Shown here: positions 27,379 to 36,541 of the stretch, piece after piece
Numbering within the stretch: position 1 is the first letter of the stretch
Layout: the number at the start of each line of letters is the position of its first letter
Assembly (NCBI RefSeq): GCF_036237315.1
Contig: NZ_CP108356.1
Span: 3,406,501-3,470,500 of the forward strand
Direction: 5' to 3'
Length of the DNA stretch: 64,000 bases
Source: Streptomyces sp. NBC_01351
GTDB lineage: Bacteria; Actinomycetota; Actinomycetes; Streptomycetales; Streptomycetaceae
Translations under genes and position numbers: made by a program
Notes under the pieces: model-generated
The model's database searches: none
What the model was told of the DNA's origin: nothing
Seen by the model: only the letters and a program-made list of their open reading frames with translations

Positions 27379-27487
27379 GACTCGGTCCTCGTCTGTGCGG
27401 TGAAGTCTGCCCTTGACCGCAGCCTCGCGCGCCGCGCCCCGGGAGGCATCCGCTGCGCACCCGAAAGAGGGACGGCCCCCGCACGCC

Positions 27488-27531
27488 GAAGGGCCCCGCC
27501 CCACCGCCGAAGCGGTGGGACGGGGCCCTTC
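27488..27531 (-). terminator. Strong terminator of the str operon after tuf
   Basis: GAAGGGCCCCG and CCCCACCGC pair with GCGGTGGG and CGGGGCCCTTC, a stem of about 20 bp with one mismatch, capped by a TTCG-type loop on the minus strand. It lies ~50 nt past the tuf stop. Confidence 0.88.
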
Positions 27532-27579
27532 AGTGCAACTTGGTGCCCGCCTGAGCGAGCTACCAGGTCAGAACACGAA

Positions 27580-28773
<1,194 letters not shown>

Positions 28774-28850
28774 GGGGGTCCTCCTGAGAGTGGTTCTGTA
28801 CGCCTTACAGATCGGCGCCAGGTGATCTTTGCTGGATAGCCGGTTCCCCC

Positions 28851-28880
28851 GGGGCAACGGGAGGTGACTCCTGTTGCCCC
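28851..28880 (-). other. 13-bp hairpin between fusA and tuf
   Basis: GGGGCAACGGGAG faces CTCCTGTTGCCCC around the loop GTGA with one non-canonical pair. It may be a processing or partial-termination site that allows separate tuf expression, common because EF-Tu is needed in excess. Confidence 0.6.
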
Positions 28881-28921
28881 AGAGGCTCCGGTGGCAAGCC
28901 TAAAGCGTGAACTCCGAAGAG

Positions 28922-31054
28922 TTACTCGCCCTTGGCCTTCGCGATGATCTCCTCGGCGACGTTCCGGGGAACCTCGGCGTAGGAGTCGAACTGCATCGAG
29001 TAGCTGGCGCGACCCGAGGTCTTGCTGCGGAGGTCTCCGACGTAGCCGAACATCTCCGAAAGCGGCACGAGGCCCTTCACGACGCGAGCGCCGTGACGCT
29101 CCTCCATGGCCTGGATCTGGCCACGGCGGGAGTTGATGTCGCCGATGACGTCACCCATGTAGTCCTCGGGCGTGGTGACCTCTACGGCCATCATCGGCTC
29201 AAGGAGCACGGGAGAAGCCTTGCGCGCGGCCTCCTTGAAGGCCTGCGAACCGGCGATCTTGAACGCGAGCTCGGAGGAGTCGACCTCGTGGTAGCCACCG
29301 TCGAGAAGAATGACGCGGACGCCGGTCATCTCGTAGCCCGCCAGGATGCCGAACTGCATGGCTTCCTGCGCACCCGCGTCGACCGAAGGGATGTACTCCT
29401 TCGGGATGCGGCCACCGGTGACCTTGTTCACGAACTCGTACGCCGGACCGTCGGTCTCGGTGATGGGCTCGATCGCGATCTGCACCTTGGCGAACTGACC
29501 GGTACCACCGGTCTGCTTCTTGTGGGTGTAGTCGTGACGCTCGACGCCCTTGCGGATCGTCTCGCGGTACGCGACCTGCGGCTTGCCGACGTTGGCCTCG
29601 ACCTTGAACTCGCGCTTCATACGGTCGACCAGCACCTCGAGGTGCAGCTCGCCCATACCGCCGAGGATGGTCTGGCCCGTCTCCTCGTCCGAGTGAACGT
29701 GGAAGGAGGGGTCCTCCTCCGCGAGACGCTGGATGGCGACACCCAGCTTCTCCTGGTCACCCTTGGACTTGGGCTCGATGGCGACCTGAATGACCGGGGC
29801 CGGGAAGTCCATGGACTCCAGGATGACCGGGTTCTTGTCGTCACACAGCGTCTCACCGGTGGTGGTCTGCTTCAGGCCCATGACGGCGACGATGTCACCG
29901 GCGCCCACCGCGGCGATCTCTTCACGCTTGTTGGCGTGCATGCGGTAGATCTTGCCGATGCGCTCCTTCTTGCCCTTGACGGAGTTCAGCACCGCAGTGC
30001 CGGCCTCCAGGCGGCCCGAGTAAACCCGGACGAAGGTGAGCTTGCCGAGGTGCGGGTCGCTCATGATCTTGAACGCCAGCGCCGCGAGCGGCTCCTCGTC
30101 GGAAGGCTTGCGCTTCACGACGACCTCGGCGTCGCGGACGTCGTGGCCTTCGATGGCCTCGATGTCCAGCGGCGACGGCAGGTAGCGGACGACGGCGTCG
30201 AGCAGGGGCTGAACGCCCTTGTTCTTGAACGCCGTGCCACAGAACACCGCGGTGATCGTGGGCTCGCCCTTGCCCTTGCCGGAGCCGAGGATGATGCGAC
30301 GGACGGCGGCGTGCAGCTGCTCGACGGAGGGCTCGTTGCCCTCCAGGAACAGCTCCATGATCTCGTCGTCGTTCTCGGCGACGGTCTCGACCAGCTTGCC
30401 GCGCCACTCTTCAGCAGCCTCGGTGTGCGTGGCCGGGATGTCGACGATGTCGTACATCTCGCCCTTGGTCGCCTCGGCGGACCAGACGAACGCCTTCATG
30501 GTGACCAGGTCGACAACGCCCTGGAAGTCCATCTCGGCGCCGATGGGGAGCTGCATGACGATCGGAACCGCACCGAGGCGGTCCTTGATCATGTCGACGC
30601 AGCGGTGGAACTCGGCGCCGGTGCGGTCGAGCTTGTTGACGAAGCAGATACGCGGCACGCCGTAGCGGTCCGCCTGACGCCAGACAGTCTCGGACTGCGG
30701 CTCTACGCCGGCCACACCGTCGAAGACGGTGACGGCGCCGTCGAGGACGCGGAGCGAACGCTCCACCTCGACGGTGAAGTCGACGTGACCCGGGGTGTCG
30801 ATGATGTTGATCGTGTGGTCAACGTCTTCGAGGGGCCAGTGGCAGGTCGTCGCGGCAGACGTGATGGTGATACCACGCTCCTGCTCCTGCTCCATCCAGT
30901 CCATCGTGGCAGCGCCGTCGTGGACTTCACCGATCTTGTAAGACACACCGGTGTAGAACAGGATGCGCTCGGTGGTGGTCGTCTTGCCCGCGTCGATGTG
31001 GGCCATGATCCCGATGTTGCGGACCTTGGCCAGGTCAAGCGAAGTGGTAGCCAT
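28922..31054 (-). CDS. fusA: Elongation factor EF-G
   Basis: The 710-residue GTPase moves tRNAs and mRNA after peptide bond formation and splits post-termination ribosomes with RRF. The P-loop AHIDAGKT is at 18-25, with DTPGHVDF and NKLD following. Domains II-V are complete. The ATG at 31054 is standard. It lies 40 nt after rpsG. Confidence 0.98.
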   Translation of the reverse strand: MATTSLDLAKVRNIGIMAHIDAGKTTTTERILFYTGVSYKIGEVHDGAATMDWMEQEQERGITITSAATTCHWPLEDVDHTINIIDTPGHVDFTVEVERSLRVLDGAVTVFDGVAGVEPQSETVWRQADRYGVPRICFVNKLDRTGAEFHRCVDMIKDRLGAVPIVMQLPIGAEMDFQGVVDLVTMKAFVWSAEATKGEMYDIVDIPATHTEAAEEWRGKLVETVAENDDEIMELFLEGNEPSVEQLHAAVRRIILGSGKGKGEPTITAVFCGTAFKNKGVQPLLDAVVRYLPSPLDIEAIEGHDVRDAEVVVKRKPSDEEPLAALAFKIMSDPHLGKLTFVRVYSGRLEAGTAVLNSVKGKKERIGKIYRMHANKREEIAAVGAGDIVAVMGLKQTTTGETLCDDKNPVILESMDFPAPVIQVAIEPKSKGDQEKLGVAIQRLAEEDPSFHVHSDEETGQTILGGMGELHLEVLVDRMKREFKVEANVGKPQVAYRETIRKGVERHDYTHKKQTGGTGQFAKVQIAIEPITETDGPAYEFVNKVTGGRIPKEYIPSVDAGAQEAMQFGILAGYEMTGVRVILLDGGYHEVDSSELAFKIAGSQAFKEAARKASPVLLEPMMAVEVTTPEDYMGDVIGDINSRRGQIQAMEERHGARVVKGLVPLSEMFGYVGDLRSKTSGRASYSMQFDSYAEVPRNVAEEIIAKAKGE

Positions 31055-31093
31055 AAGGCTTCGGTCTTCTCTCGGTCTCGATGTGGGGTGGGA

Positions 31094-31564
31094 CTACCAG
31101 CGGTAGTGCGCGAAGGCCTTGTTGGACTCGGCCATCTTGTGCGTGTCCTCGCGCTTCTTGACGGCAGCGCCAAGACCGTTGGAGGCGTCGAGCAGCTCGT
31201 TCATGAGGCGCTCGGTCATGGTCTTCTCACGACGGGCGCGGGAGTAACCCACGAGCCAGCGGAGGGCCAGGGTCGACTGGCGACCCGGCTTGACCTCGAC
31301 GGGGACCTGGTAGGTCGCGCCACCGACACGGCGGGACTTGACCTCGAGGGACGGCTTGACGTTCTCCAGCGCGCGCTTCAGCGTGATGACCGGGTCGTTG
31401 CCGGTCTTCTCGCGGAGGCCTTCCATGGCGCCGTAAACGATGCGCTCGGCGGTGGAGCGCTTGCCGTTCAGGAGGATCTTGTTGATGAGCGAGGTCACCA
31501 GAGGAGATGCGTAGACCGGGTCGATGATGACCGGGCGCTTCGGGGCGGGGCCCTTACGAGGCAT
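31094..31564 (-). CDS. rpsG: 30S ribosomal protein uS7
   Basis: The 156-residue protein is uS7, which nucleates the 30S head and contacts E-site tRNA. It begins [20 protein letters not shown] and contains [13 protein letters not shown] and RWLVGYSR. It starts 2 nt after rpsL. Confidence 0.98.
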   Translation of the reverse strand: MPRKGPAPKRPVIIDPVYASPLVTSLINKILLNGKRSTAERIVYGAMEGLREKTGNDPVITLKRALENVKPSLEVKSRRVGGATYQVPVEVKPGRQSTLALRWLVGYSRARREKTMTERLMNELLDASNGLGAAVKKREDTHKMAESNKAFAHYRW

Positions 31565-31566
31565 TC

Positions 31567-31938
31567 TTACTTCTCCTTCTTGGCGCCGTAGCGGCTGCGG
31601 GCCTGCTTGCGGTTCTTGACAGCCTGGGTGTCAAGCGCACCGCGGATGATCTTGTAACGAACACCCGGCAGGTCCTTCACACGGCCACCACGCACGAGCA
31701 CGATCGAGTGCTCCTGCAGGTTGTGTCCCTCACCCGGAATGTAAGCGGTGACCTCGATGCCAGAGGTCAGACGCACACGCGCGACCTTGCGCAGCGCCGA
31801 GTTCGGCTTCTTCGGGGTGGTCGTGAACACACGCGTGCAGACGCCGCGACGCTGGGGCGAAGCCTCAAGCGCGGGGGTCTTTGTCTTCTCGACCTTGTCC
31901 TGCCGGCCCTTACGGACCAGCTGCTGGATCGTAGGCAC
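31567..31938 (-). CDS. rpsL: 30S ribosomal protein uS12
   Basis: The 123-residue protein is uS12, at the decoding centre. K43 (TTPKKPNS) and K88 are the streptomycin-sensitive residues, so no resistance or dependence allele is present; changes there are known to activate antibiotic production in Streptomyces. The start is GTG at 31938 with GGAG nearby. It is the first gene of the str operon. Confidence 0.98.
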   Translation of the reverse strand: MPTIQQLVRKGRQDKVEKTKTPALEASPQRRGVCTRVFTTTPKKPNSALRKVARVRLTSGIEVTAYIPGEGHNLQEHSIVLVRGGRVKDLPGVRYKIIRGALDTQAVKNRKQARSRYGAKKEK

Positions 31939-32126
31939 TACTTCTCCGGTTTCTGTGTGCCGTTAGTGAAGCTAACCTGGAACATTTGCCGACCCACGCG
32001 GTCGGGTGTGTCGGATCCTGCACGCCTTCACCGAAGTGAAAGAGGGCGCGGATCGCGGTGTGGTCTTCTCGGCTCACCGCGGGGTCTCAAGCACACGCGG
32101 GAGCCCAGGGCACACCCCAGGCACAA
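31939..32126 (-). promoter_or_regulatory. Structured leader of the str operon
   Basis: No gene is visible. Reading toward rpsL, the leader holds TTCAC-TTCG-GTGAA (a UUCG hairpin at 32027-32040), then the CCGACC/GGTCGG hairpin at 31989-32006 with flanks shared with the rpsJ leader, then GTTAG-CTTCA-CTAAC (about 31961-31975) just before the ribosome binding site. The start of transcription near 32126 is inferred from the promoter. Confidence 0.55.
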
Positions 32127-32132
32127 GGTCAG

Positions 32133-32161
32133 AGCGTACCTACCTCACAGAGGTAGGTCAA
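32133..32161 (-). promoter_or_regulatory. Promoter of the str operon with a palindrome in its spacer
   Basis: TTGACC (32161-32156) and TACGCT (32138-32133) are 17 nt apart, a strong HrdB-type match. The dyad CCTACCTC-ACA-GAGGTAGG at 32139-32157 (plus-strand reading) fills the spacer and touches the -35 box, so a repressor could bind there. The regulator is unknown. Confidence 0.7.
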
Positions 32162-32273
32162 AACAAATGCCCAGCACGAAAACACACCGGGCGCAAGCCG
32201 GACGCAGCGGCCGGTTCCGCCCGACCTCCGCCCGCGGTACCGCGCCCTGCGTGTGGCGCCTCGCGGCGTCGCG

Positions 32274-32747
32274 TCAGTCCCGGGCCCGGCGGCGGGCCTC
32301 GGCGGCGGCCGGTACGTCGGCGGGGGCCTCGGCGGGAACCTCGCCCGGGGCCGCGTCGGGCTCCAGGAACTGGCTGACCACCTTGACGAAGACCTCGCGG
32401 CGGGCCTCGGGGACGCCGAGCCACTGGGCGAAGTCCTCGATGGTGGGCCGGCGGCCGCCGGGGGGCAGGTCCTGCGAGGTCAGCGGGAGTTCCTCGGGGG
32501 CCACCCGGCCGGAGCGGATCAGCATGTCGCGCACCGAGACTCCGAGCAGCGGGGCGATCCGGCGCATGGTCTCCAGGTCGGGCATGCTCTGGCGCTGGAG
32601 CAGCCGGGTGACGGCGGCACGGTGCACCCCGGCCTCGTCCGCGATCCTCGACTTGCCGCCGCCTCGCGGGCTGTCGATGTCGTACCCGCGCTGCCGCATC
32701 AGGGTTTCCACCCAGGCCGCGAACGCGTCCAGTTCGAGAGTGCTCAT
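32274..32747 (-). CDS. XRE-family DNA-binding regulator
   Basis: The 157-residue protein has a lambda-repressor-type helix-turn-helix at residues ~12-78 (SRIADEAGVHRAAVTRLLQR), then a variable C-terminus rich in Ala/Pro. There is no peptidase or sensor domain. The ATG at 32747 has GAGGAG 7 nt upstream. It is divergent from the Wbl gene and the tail block. Its upstream region holds a palindrome (32801-32816) that could be its own operator. I infer, without proof, that it represses the tail block; it might instead be a general regulator unrelated to it. Confidence 0.8.
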   Translation of the reverse strand: MSTLELDAFAAWVETLMRQRGYDIDSPRGGGKSRIADEAGVHRAAVTRLLQRQSMPDLETMRRIAPLLGVSVRDMLIRSGRVAPEELPLTSQDLPPGGRRPTIEDFAQWLGVPEARREVFVKVVSQFLEPDAAPGEVPAEAPADVPAAAEARRRARD

Positions 32748-32800
32748 ATGCCGCTCCTCAGTCCGCAATCCGCAGTCCGCACCATGACAACACACTTTAA

Positions 32801-32816
32801 CGTGCTTGCGCGCACG
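32801..32816. promoter_or_regulatory. Palindrome upstream of the XRE gene
   Basis: CGTGC-TTGCGC-GCACG is a perfect 5-bp dyad 55-70 nt before the XRE start. On the minus strand TAAAGT lies just downstream as a possible -10. Its core TTGCGCGC also occurs in the two promoters at 32878 and 34424, so one regulator might bind all three. Confidence 0.5.
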
Positions 32817-32877
32817 GAATTACGTCTTCCACGAATCCATCACATACGGAGCTAGGGGCTGCCCCAGGCGGTCTTGA

Positions 32878-32906
32878 TTGCGCGCTCGCACGCAACGTGT
32901 CACAGT
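32878..32906 (+). promoter_or_regulatory. Candidate promoter/operator of the Wbl operon
   Basis: TTGCGC and CACAGT are 17 nt apart, with the dyad TTGCG-N8-CGCAA (32878-32895) over the -35 and spacer. The same design, nearly base for base, occurs at 34424-34452. Transcription would start near 32913, ~35 nt before the Wbl ATG. Confidence 0.6.
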
Positions 32907-32948
32907 GGCTCCGCCGTGAGCCACGGCCGTCACACCCGCGGAGTCGCC

Positions 32949-33347
32949 ATGCCCCTTGCCCCGTCCCCAGTCCACCCGACCGCCGGATCCACGCCCGCGT
33001 CGACCGCCGCGTCGCCCGTCGCGTCCGCCGCAGTGCCCGTTGCCGCGTCCACCGCCGCGCGGGTCGACGCGCCCACCGCCGTGCCGGTCGCCGCCTCGCC
33101 CGCCGTGCCCTGGCCGTGGCAGGACTCCGCCGCCTGCGCCGGCCTCCCGCCCGCCGTCGTCTTCACCAAGCGGGCCAAGGTCGCGGCCCCCGCCCTGCGC
33201 GCCTGCGCCGTCTGCCCCGTCCGGCGCGAGTGCGAGCAGGCCGTCGCACCGGCCCAGAGCTGGTTCGACGGGGTCTGCGGCGGCCGCCTGTGGCGCAACG
33301 GCCGGCCCGCCGCCCTCGCCTCGTCCTCCGGGAGCCCCCGTGTCTGA
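32949..33347 (+). CDS. WhiB-like (Wbl) iron-sulfur regulator
   Basis: The 132-residue protein has the Wbl cluster ligands C63, C86, C89 and C95 (C-x22-C-x2-C-x5-C) and a GVCGG turn (108-112) where most members have GVWGG. These bind a [4Fe-4S] cluster and act on promoters through the sigma factor region 4. Residues 1-55 are an Ala/Pro/Val-rich low-complexity extension. The ATG at 32949 has GGAG upstream. The stop overlaps the next gene by 8 nt. Wbl genes are common on actinophages, so it may be the block's activator or a redox-linked switch. Confidence 0.82.
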   Translation: MPLAPSPVHPTAGSTPASTAASPVASAAVPVAASTAARVDAPTAVPVAASPAVPWPWQDSAACAGLPPAVVFTKRAKVAAPALRACAVCPVRRECEQAVAPAQSWFDGVCGGRLWRNGRPAALASSSGSPRV

Positions 33348-34050
33348 CCGCAGCACCGGCCACACCGCCCTGTGGATCGCCTCGCTGATCCGCCACTTCC
33401 CCGAACTGTGCGAGGAGCTGGCCCCCGGCCGCGCCGCCCCCTCCTCCTTCCACGTGCCCGCCCCCCGCACCCCGCGCGACGACGAGCTCGTCCGCGAGGA
33501 GCGGCGCGAGGCGCTGCTTCTCCAGCAGCGCCACGGCCTGGCGGTCCCCGGCCACGGCTCCGCCCCGGTCCGGCTGCACGTGTCCGACACCATCCGGGAC
33601 ATCACCGACGGCGTGGTCGAGCTGGAAGAGGCCGTGTGCGCCCGGCTCGGCATCCCGCGGCCCCGCCGCGCGCCGGTGCCGGAGCGGCTGCGGCGCCTCG
33701 CCGGGCTGCTGGCCGAGATCGAGGCGCAGCCCGTCCTGGCACGGCACGTGCGCGACGAGACCCGCCGGATGGCCCGCCGCTGCGCCCGCGTGCTCGGCGA
33801 CACCGAGCAGGTGGTGCGGGTCTCGGGGCGCTGCCCCTGGTGCGACTCCGTCTCGCTGCGCGCCTTCCCCGACCGCCGTGCCGTGCTGTGCGTGAACCCG
33901 GCCTGCCGGTGCACCGCCGAGGACTGCGGCTGCCACGACGATCCCGCCTACCGCCACCTGTGGCCCGAGACCGAGTGGGCCACGCTGGCCGCCGAATCGG
34001 GCTGCCGCACCGAGGAACTCGACTCCGCGATGGAAGGCACCCCGCAGTGA
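33340..34050 (+). CDS. Cys-rich protein of unknown function, possible zinc-binding regulator
   Basis: The 236-residue protein has a helical N-terminal ~155 residues and a cysteine cluster: C165, C168, C184, C189, C191, C196, C198 and H199. CPWC followed by CVNPAC suggests one zinc ribbon, with more ligands behind. I do not recognise the family. The GTG at 33340 has GGGAG upstream and lies inside the Wbl gene (8-nt overlap); its stop overlaps the next gene by 3 nt. Such coupling supports one regulatory operon. Confidence 0.68.
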   Translation: MSDRSTGHTALWIASLIRHFPELCEELAPGRAAPSSFHVPAPRTPRDDELVREERREALLLQQRHGLAVPGHGSAPVRLHVSDTIRDITDGVVELEEAVCARLGIPRPRRAPVPERLRRLAGLLAEIEAQPVLARHVRDETRRMARRCARVLGDTEQVVRVSGRCPWCDSVSLRAFPDRRAVLCVNPACRCTAEDCGCHDDPAYRHLWPETEWATLAAESGCRTEELDSAMEGTPQ

Positions 34051-34250
34051 TCTCCTCCTTCTCCCCGCTCCCCTCCCTGATCCCCGGCCCGGTGGCCGCC
34101 CACGAAGCCGGGGTCGCCCCGGCCACCATCCGCAAGTGGGTCCAGTTGGGCCGGCTCACGGCGGCGGGCAAGGCGGGGCGCGCGCAGCTGTTCCGGCTGG
34201 AGGACGTGTTCGCCGCCGAGCGCGCCGCCAGCCGGCGCCTCCCCGCCTGA
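34047..34250 (+). CDS. Small MerR/excisionase-like HTH protein
   Basis: The 67-residue protein has a winged-helix-like pattern: VAAHEAGVAPATIRKWVQLG is the helix-turn-helix, then GRAQLFRLEDVFAAER resembles the wing and last helix of AlpA/Xis-type proteins. It could be an excisionase relative or transcription factor; with no integrase nearby, regulation is more likely. The GTG at 34047 overlaps the previous stop (GTGA). Confidence 0.75.
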   Translation: MISSFSPLPSLIPGPVAAHEAGVAPATIRKWVQLGRLTAAGKAGRAQLFRLEDVFAAERAASRRLPA

Positions 34251-34285
34251 CCCCGCGCCACCCGCACCCAGTGCCCGGTACCGCC

Positions 34286-34352
34286 CGTACATACGAACGC
34301 CGGATGCCCGGTCTCCCCCGTGGAGGCCGGGCATCCGGCGTTCGTGCGTACG
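34286..34352 (+). terminator. Very long hairpin after the regulatory operon
   Basis: The 26-nt arms at 34286-34311 and 34327-34352 pair with only two mismatches around a 15-nt loop; the inner core is ACGCCGGATGCCCGG. It lies 36 nt past the HTH gene and 72 nt before the promoter at 34424, so it probably insulates the two operons. The rest of the 34251-34586 gap holds no gene. Confidence 0.8.
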
Positions 34353-34423
34353 AGGGGGCGCGCGTGGGACCCGTACGGAAAGAGCCGCGCGGGCAGCTCG
34401 TAAGAACCGACCGCCCGAACTTG

Positions 34424-34452
34424 TTGCGCGCGCGCACGCAACGTGTCACAGT
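34424..34452 (+). promoter_or_regulatory. Candidate promoter/operator of the tail operon
   Basis: TTGCGC and CACAGT, 17 nt apart, with the dyad TTGCG-N8-CGCAA at 34424-34441. It matches the Wbl promoter at 32878 at nearly every position. Start would be near 34459, ~128 nt before the first tail gene. Confidence 0.6.
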
Positions 34453-34586
34453 TGGTGCAGCGGCAGAGCTGCGCCCGCAGGACGGGCGGCGGCCGGCCGC
34501 TCCCCCCGCCGGGCGGTGCCCGTCCCCCGCCCCCCCTTCGGGCACCGCCCGGCATCCCCGCCACCCACCAGCTGAGGTGATCCGTC

Positions 34587-34994
34587 GTGACCACTCCCCC
34601 GAGTGCCTTCCCCGACGTCGAGGCCCTGGTCGTCGACGTCCTCAAGGCCGACCCCGCGCTGTCCGCGGCCACCGTCGCCGTGGAGCCGCCCGCCGGCTTC
34701 AACGGCACGCAGGCGGCCGTCCTGGTCAACCGCCGCGGCGGCGCCTGGACAGGTGACCTGCACGTCGACATGCCGCTGATCGAGCTGGAGGTGTACGGCC
34801 CGAGCAAGGCGGCCGCCCACACCCTGGCCAACGCCGCGCGCCGCGCCCTGCTCGCCACCCTCGGCAAGCGGGTCGGCGTGAACACCTTCACCGACGTCGT
34901 CGAGTACGACGGCCCGCGCTGGCTGCCCGACTACCTCTACACCGCGGCCAACCGCTACACCTGCGTGCTCCAGGTGTCCCTGAGCGTCTTCTGA
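34587..34994 (+). CDS. Phage tail terminator / tail completion-like protein
   Basis: The 135-residue protein resembles the small proteins that cap the tail tube of siphophages (DUF3168/gpU-like): an N-terminal helix, the GGAWTGDLHVDMPLIELEVYG strand region, then a helix with AHTLANAARRALL. Such a protein fixes tube length and in phages joins head to tail. The GTG at 34587 has GAGGTGA upstream. It is first in the tail operon, directly before the tube gene. No head-tail connector precedes it. The family is inferred from pattern and position. Confidence 0.6.
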   Translation: MTTPPSAFPDVEALVVDVLKADPALSAATVAVEPPAGFNGTQAAVLVNRRGGAWTGDLHVDMPLIELEVYGPSKAAAHTLANAARRALLATLGKRVGVNTFTDVVEYDGPRWLPDYLYTAANRYTCVLQVSLSVF

Positions 34995-35008
34995 CGCCCC
35001 CACAGACC

Positions 35009-35035
35009 AAGGCCCTGCCGTCCGGCGGGGCCTTT
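35009..35035 (+). terminator. Hairpin between tail terminator and tail tube genes
   Basis: AAGGCCC-TGCCG pairs with CGGC-GGGGCCTT and is followed by T. It would act as an attenuator within the tail operon. TATATAAGGAG at ~35084 before the tube gene could reflect a local promoter or only a strong ribosome binding site. Confidence 0.65.
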
Positions 35036-35103
35036 GCCGTACCCGGACCCGGACACCCCCGCGGTCCGGTGCGGCAGACCTCTATATAAGGAGAAGCATC
35101 ACC

Positions 35104-35706
35104 ATGGCAGGAAACTCGTCCGAGATCCGCGTCGCCGGTAGCGGCCGCCTCTTCGTCGCCGCCGCCGGTACGGCCCTTCCGACCGCCTTCACCGGTGCTC
35201 CGGACACCGACTGGGGCGCCAACTGGAAGGACCTCGGCTACACCACCGCCGACGGCGTCACCTTCTCCAAGAAGGACAAGCTGGAGCCGGTCGACTCGTG
35301 GCAGGCCGTCAGCCCGGTCCACTTCACGTACTCCGACCGGGACCTGTCCCTGAAGTTCTCGCTGCTCCAGTTCAACGAGCTGACGCTGCCGTTCTTCATG
35401 GGCGGTGGCGCGGTGGCCGACGAGGCGACCCCGTCCAACGGCATCTACCGCTACGACATCGCCGACTCCCCGAAGGCGGACACCCGCGCCCTCGGCATGG
35501 AGTTCACCGACACCAAGGCGAGCAACGGCACCGTCGTGACCTACCGCTTCTACATCCCGCGCGGCCAGGTCACCGCCTCCGACGACATCAAGCTGGCCCG
35601 CAAGTCGGCCTCCACGCTGGGCGTCACCTTCACCGCCCTGCACTCGGGCGACGACAAGCCGCTGGCCAGCTTCATCATGAAGGACAGCGCGTACGCCGCC
35701 GGCTGA
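35104..35706 (+). CDS. Major tail tube protein
   Basis: The 200-residue protein looks like a siphophage tail tube subunit: an N-terminal GSGRLFVAAAGTALPT strand pair, the LGYTTADGVTFSKKDK motif common in actinophage tube proteins, and a beta-rich body. Many copies stack as hexameric rings. AAGGAG lies 9 nt before the ATG, a strong site fitting high expression. It is followed by the chaperone gene, the normal tail order. Confidence 0.8.
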   Translation: MAGNSSEIRVAGSGRLFVAAAGTALPTAFTGAPDTDWGANWKDLGYTTADGVTFSKKDKLEPVDSWQAVSPVHFTYSDRDLSLKFSLLQFNELTLPFFMGGGAVADEATPSNGIYRYDIADSPKADTRALGMEFTDTKASNGTVVTYRFYIPRGQVTASDDIKLARKSASTLGVTFTALHSGDDKPLASFIMKDSAYAAG

Positions 35707-35801
35707 TCCAGCCCTTGACGGGGGCGGGGCGGCCCACCCGGCCGCCCCGCCCCCACCCCTTCTTCTTCGCATTTCCCTTCACCCAGAGGAGACCCATCAC
35801 C

Positions 35802-36092
35802 ATGGCAGGCTTCGACGTCAACGCGGCCCGCGCCCAGCGCCAGGAAGCGCTCGGGCGCACCTGGTCCTTCGAGCTGGACGGCGAGACGTACACCCTTCCC
35901 ACCGAACTTTCCCGCGCCGCGGCCAAGAGCCTGCGCAAGCTGGACGACAACGACGTGGACGGTCTGCTGCGACTCCTCCTGGGTGAGAAGCAGTTCACGC
36001 GCTTCGAGCAGCACGACGTCACGATGCAGGACATCGCCGCGATCCTCGAGGCCTACGGCAAGGAGTCCGGGCTCGGCCTGGGGGAAGGCTGA
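35802..36092 (+). CDS. Tail assembly chaperone (G-type short product)
   Basis: The 96-residue protein sits where the tail assembly chaperone lies in siphophages. It is acidic and helical past residue ~30, with LRKLDDNDVDGLLRLLLGEK. These proteins coat the tape measure before tube assembly. The ORF ends at TGA 36090-36092, and the downstream -1 frame stays open to 36511. A G-run, GGGGGAA at 36080-36086, occurs just before the stop and may be the slip site. Confidence 0.75.
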   Translation: MAGFDVNAARAQRQEALGRTWSFELDGETYTLPTELSRAAAKSLRKLDDNDVDGLLRLLLGEKQFTRFEQHDVTMQDIAAILEAYGKESGLGLGEG

Positions 36093-36511
36093 GCCTCGTC
36101 GAGTTCGTCGACGAACACGCCGAGGCCCTCGAAGCGGACCTGCTCCGCTACTACGGCAAGGACCTTCTCGACTGGCACCGCGGGGAGCTCTCCTCGCGGC
36201 GCCTCCAGGTCCTGATCAAGCACATGCCGCGGGACAGCGCCGTCAACCGGGAGCTGTTCGGTGAGGCCGCCGACTGGTCTGTGACCGATCACCTGCTGGC
36301 GGCGACCGTGGACCATCTGGCGGCCGCCAACTGGATGTTCTCCGTCGTCAACGCGGCGGAGGACTCCGACCAGCCGGATGCTCCGGAGCCGGTGCCGAGG
36401 CCGGACGGGAAGCCGTACGGCAGCTCGGACGACCTGGACTCGGAGTCGGGGGAGGCGCCGGGCACGACCGACGCCGTGTCCCCGGAAACCCTGGTCCGCT
36501 TCTTCGGCTGA
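36083..36511 (+). CDS. T-domain extension of the tail chaperone, reached by -1 frameshift
   Basis: This -1 frame continues as SLVEFVDEHAEALEADLLRY and on through the DLLDWHRGELSSRRLQVLIK region, a pattern typical of actinophage chaperone extensions. It has no start codon of its own near 36090; the first ATG is at 36224, inside the conserved part. Slippage at 36080-36086 would give a fusion of about 236 residues. The rate and exact site are inferred. The last ~60 residues are acidic and likely disordered. Confidence 0.68.
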   Translation, partial: GRLSLVEFVDEHAEALEADLLRYYGKDLLDWHRGELSSRRLQVLIKHMPRDSAVNRELFGEAADWSVTDHLLAATVDHLAAANWMFSVVNAAEDSDQPDAPEPVPRPDGKPYGSSDDLDSESGEAPGTTDAVSPETLVRFFG

Positions 36512-36541
36512 CCGACGACCGGGCTTTGCGGCCGGGTCAGC
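36507..36541. terminator. Possible convergent terminator
   Basis: GCTGACC and GGTCAGC form an outer stem, with CCGGG...CCGGG-rich sequence inside, between the chaperone gene and the opposed gene. The inner pairing is imperfect. Confidence 0.4.

Noticed and set aside
34424-34452. LexA box at the tail operon promoter
   Set aside because: No GAAC-N4-GTTC pattern is present; the dyad is TTGCG/CGCAA.
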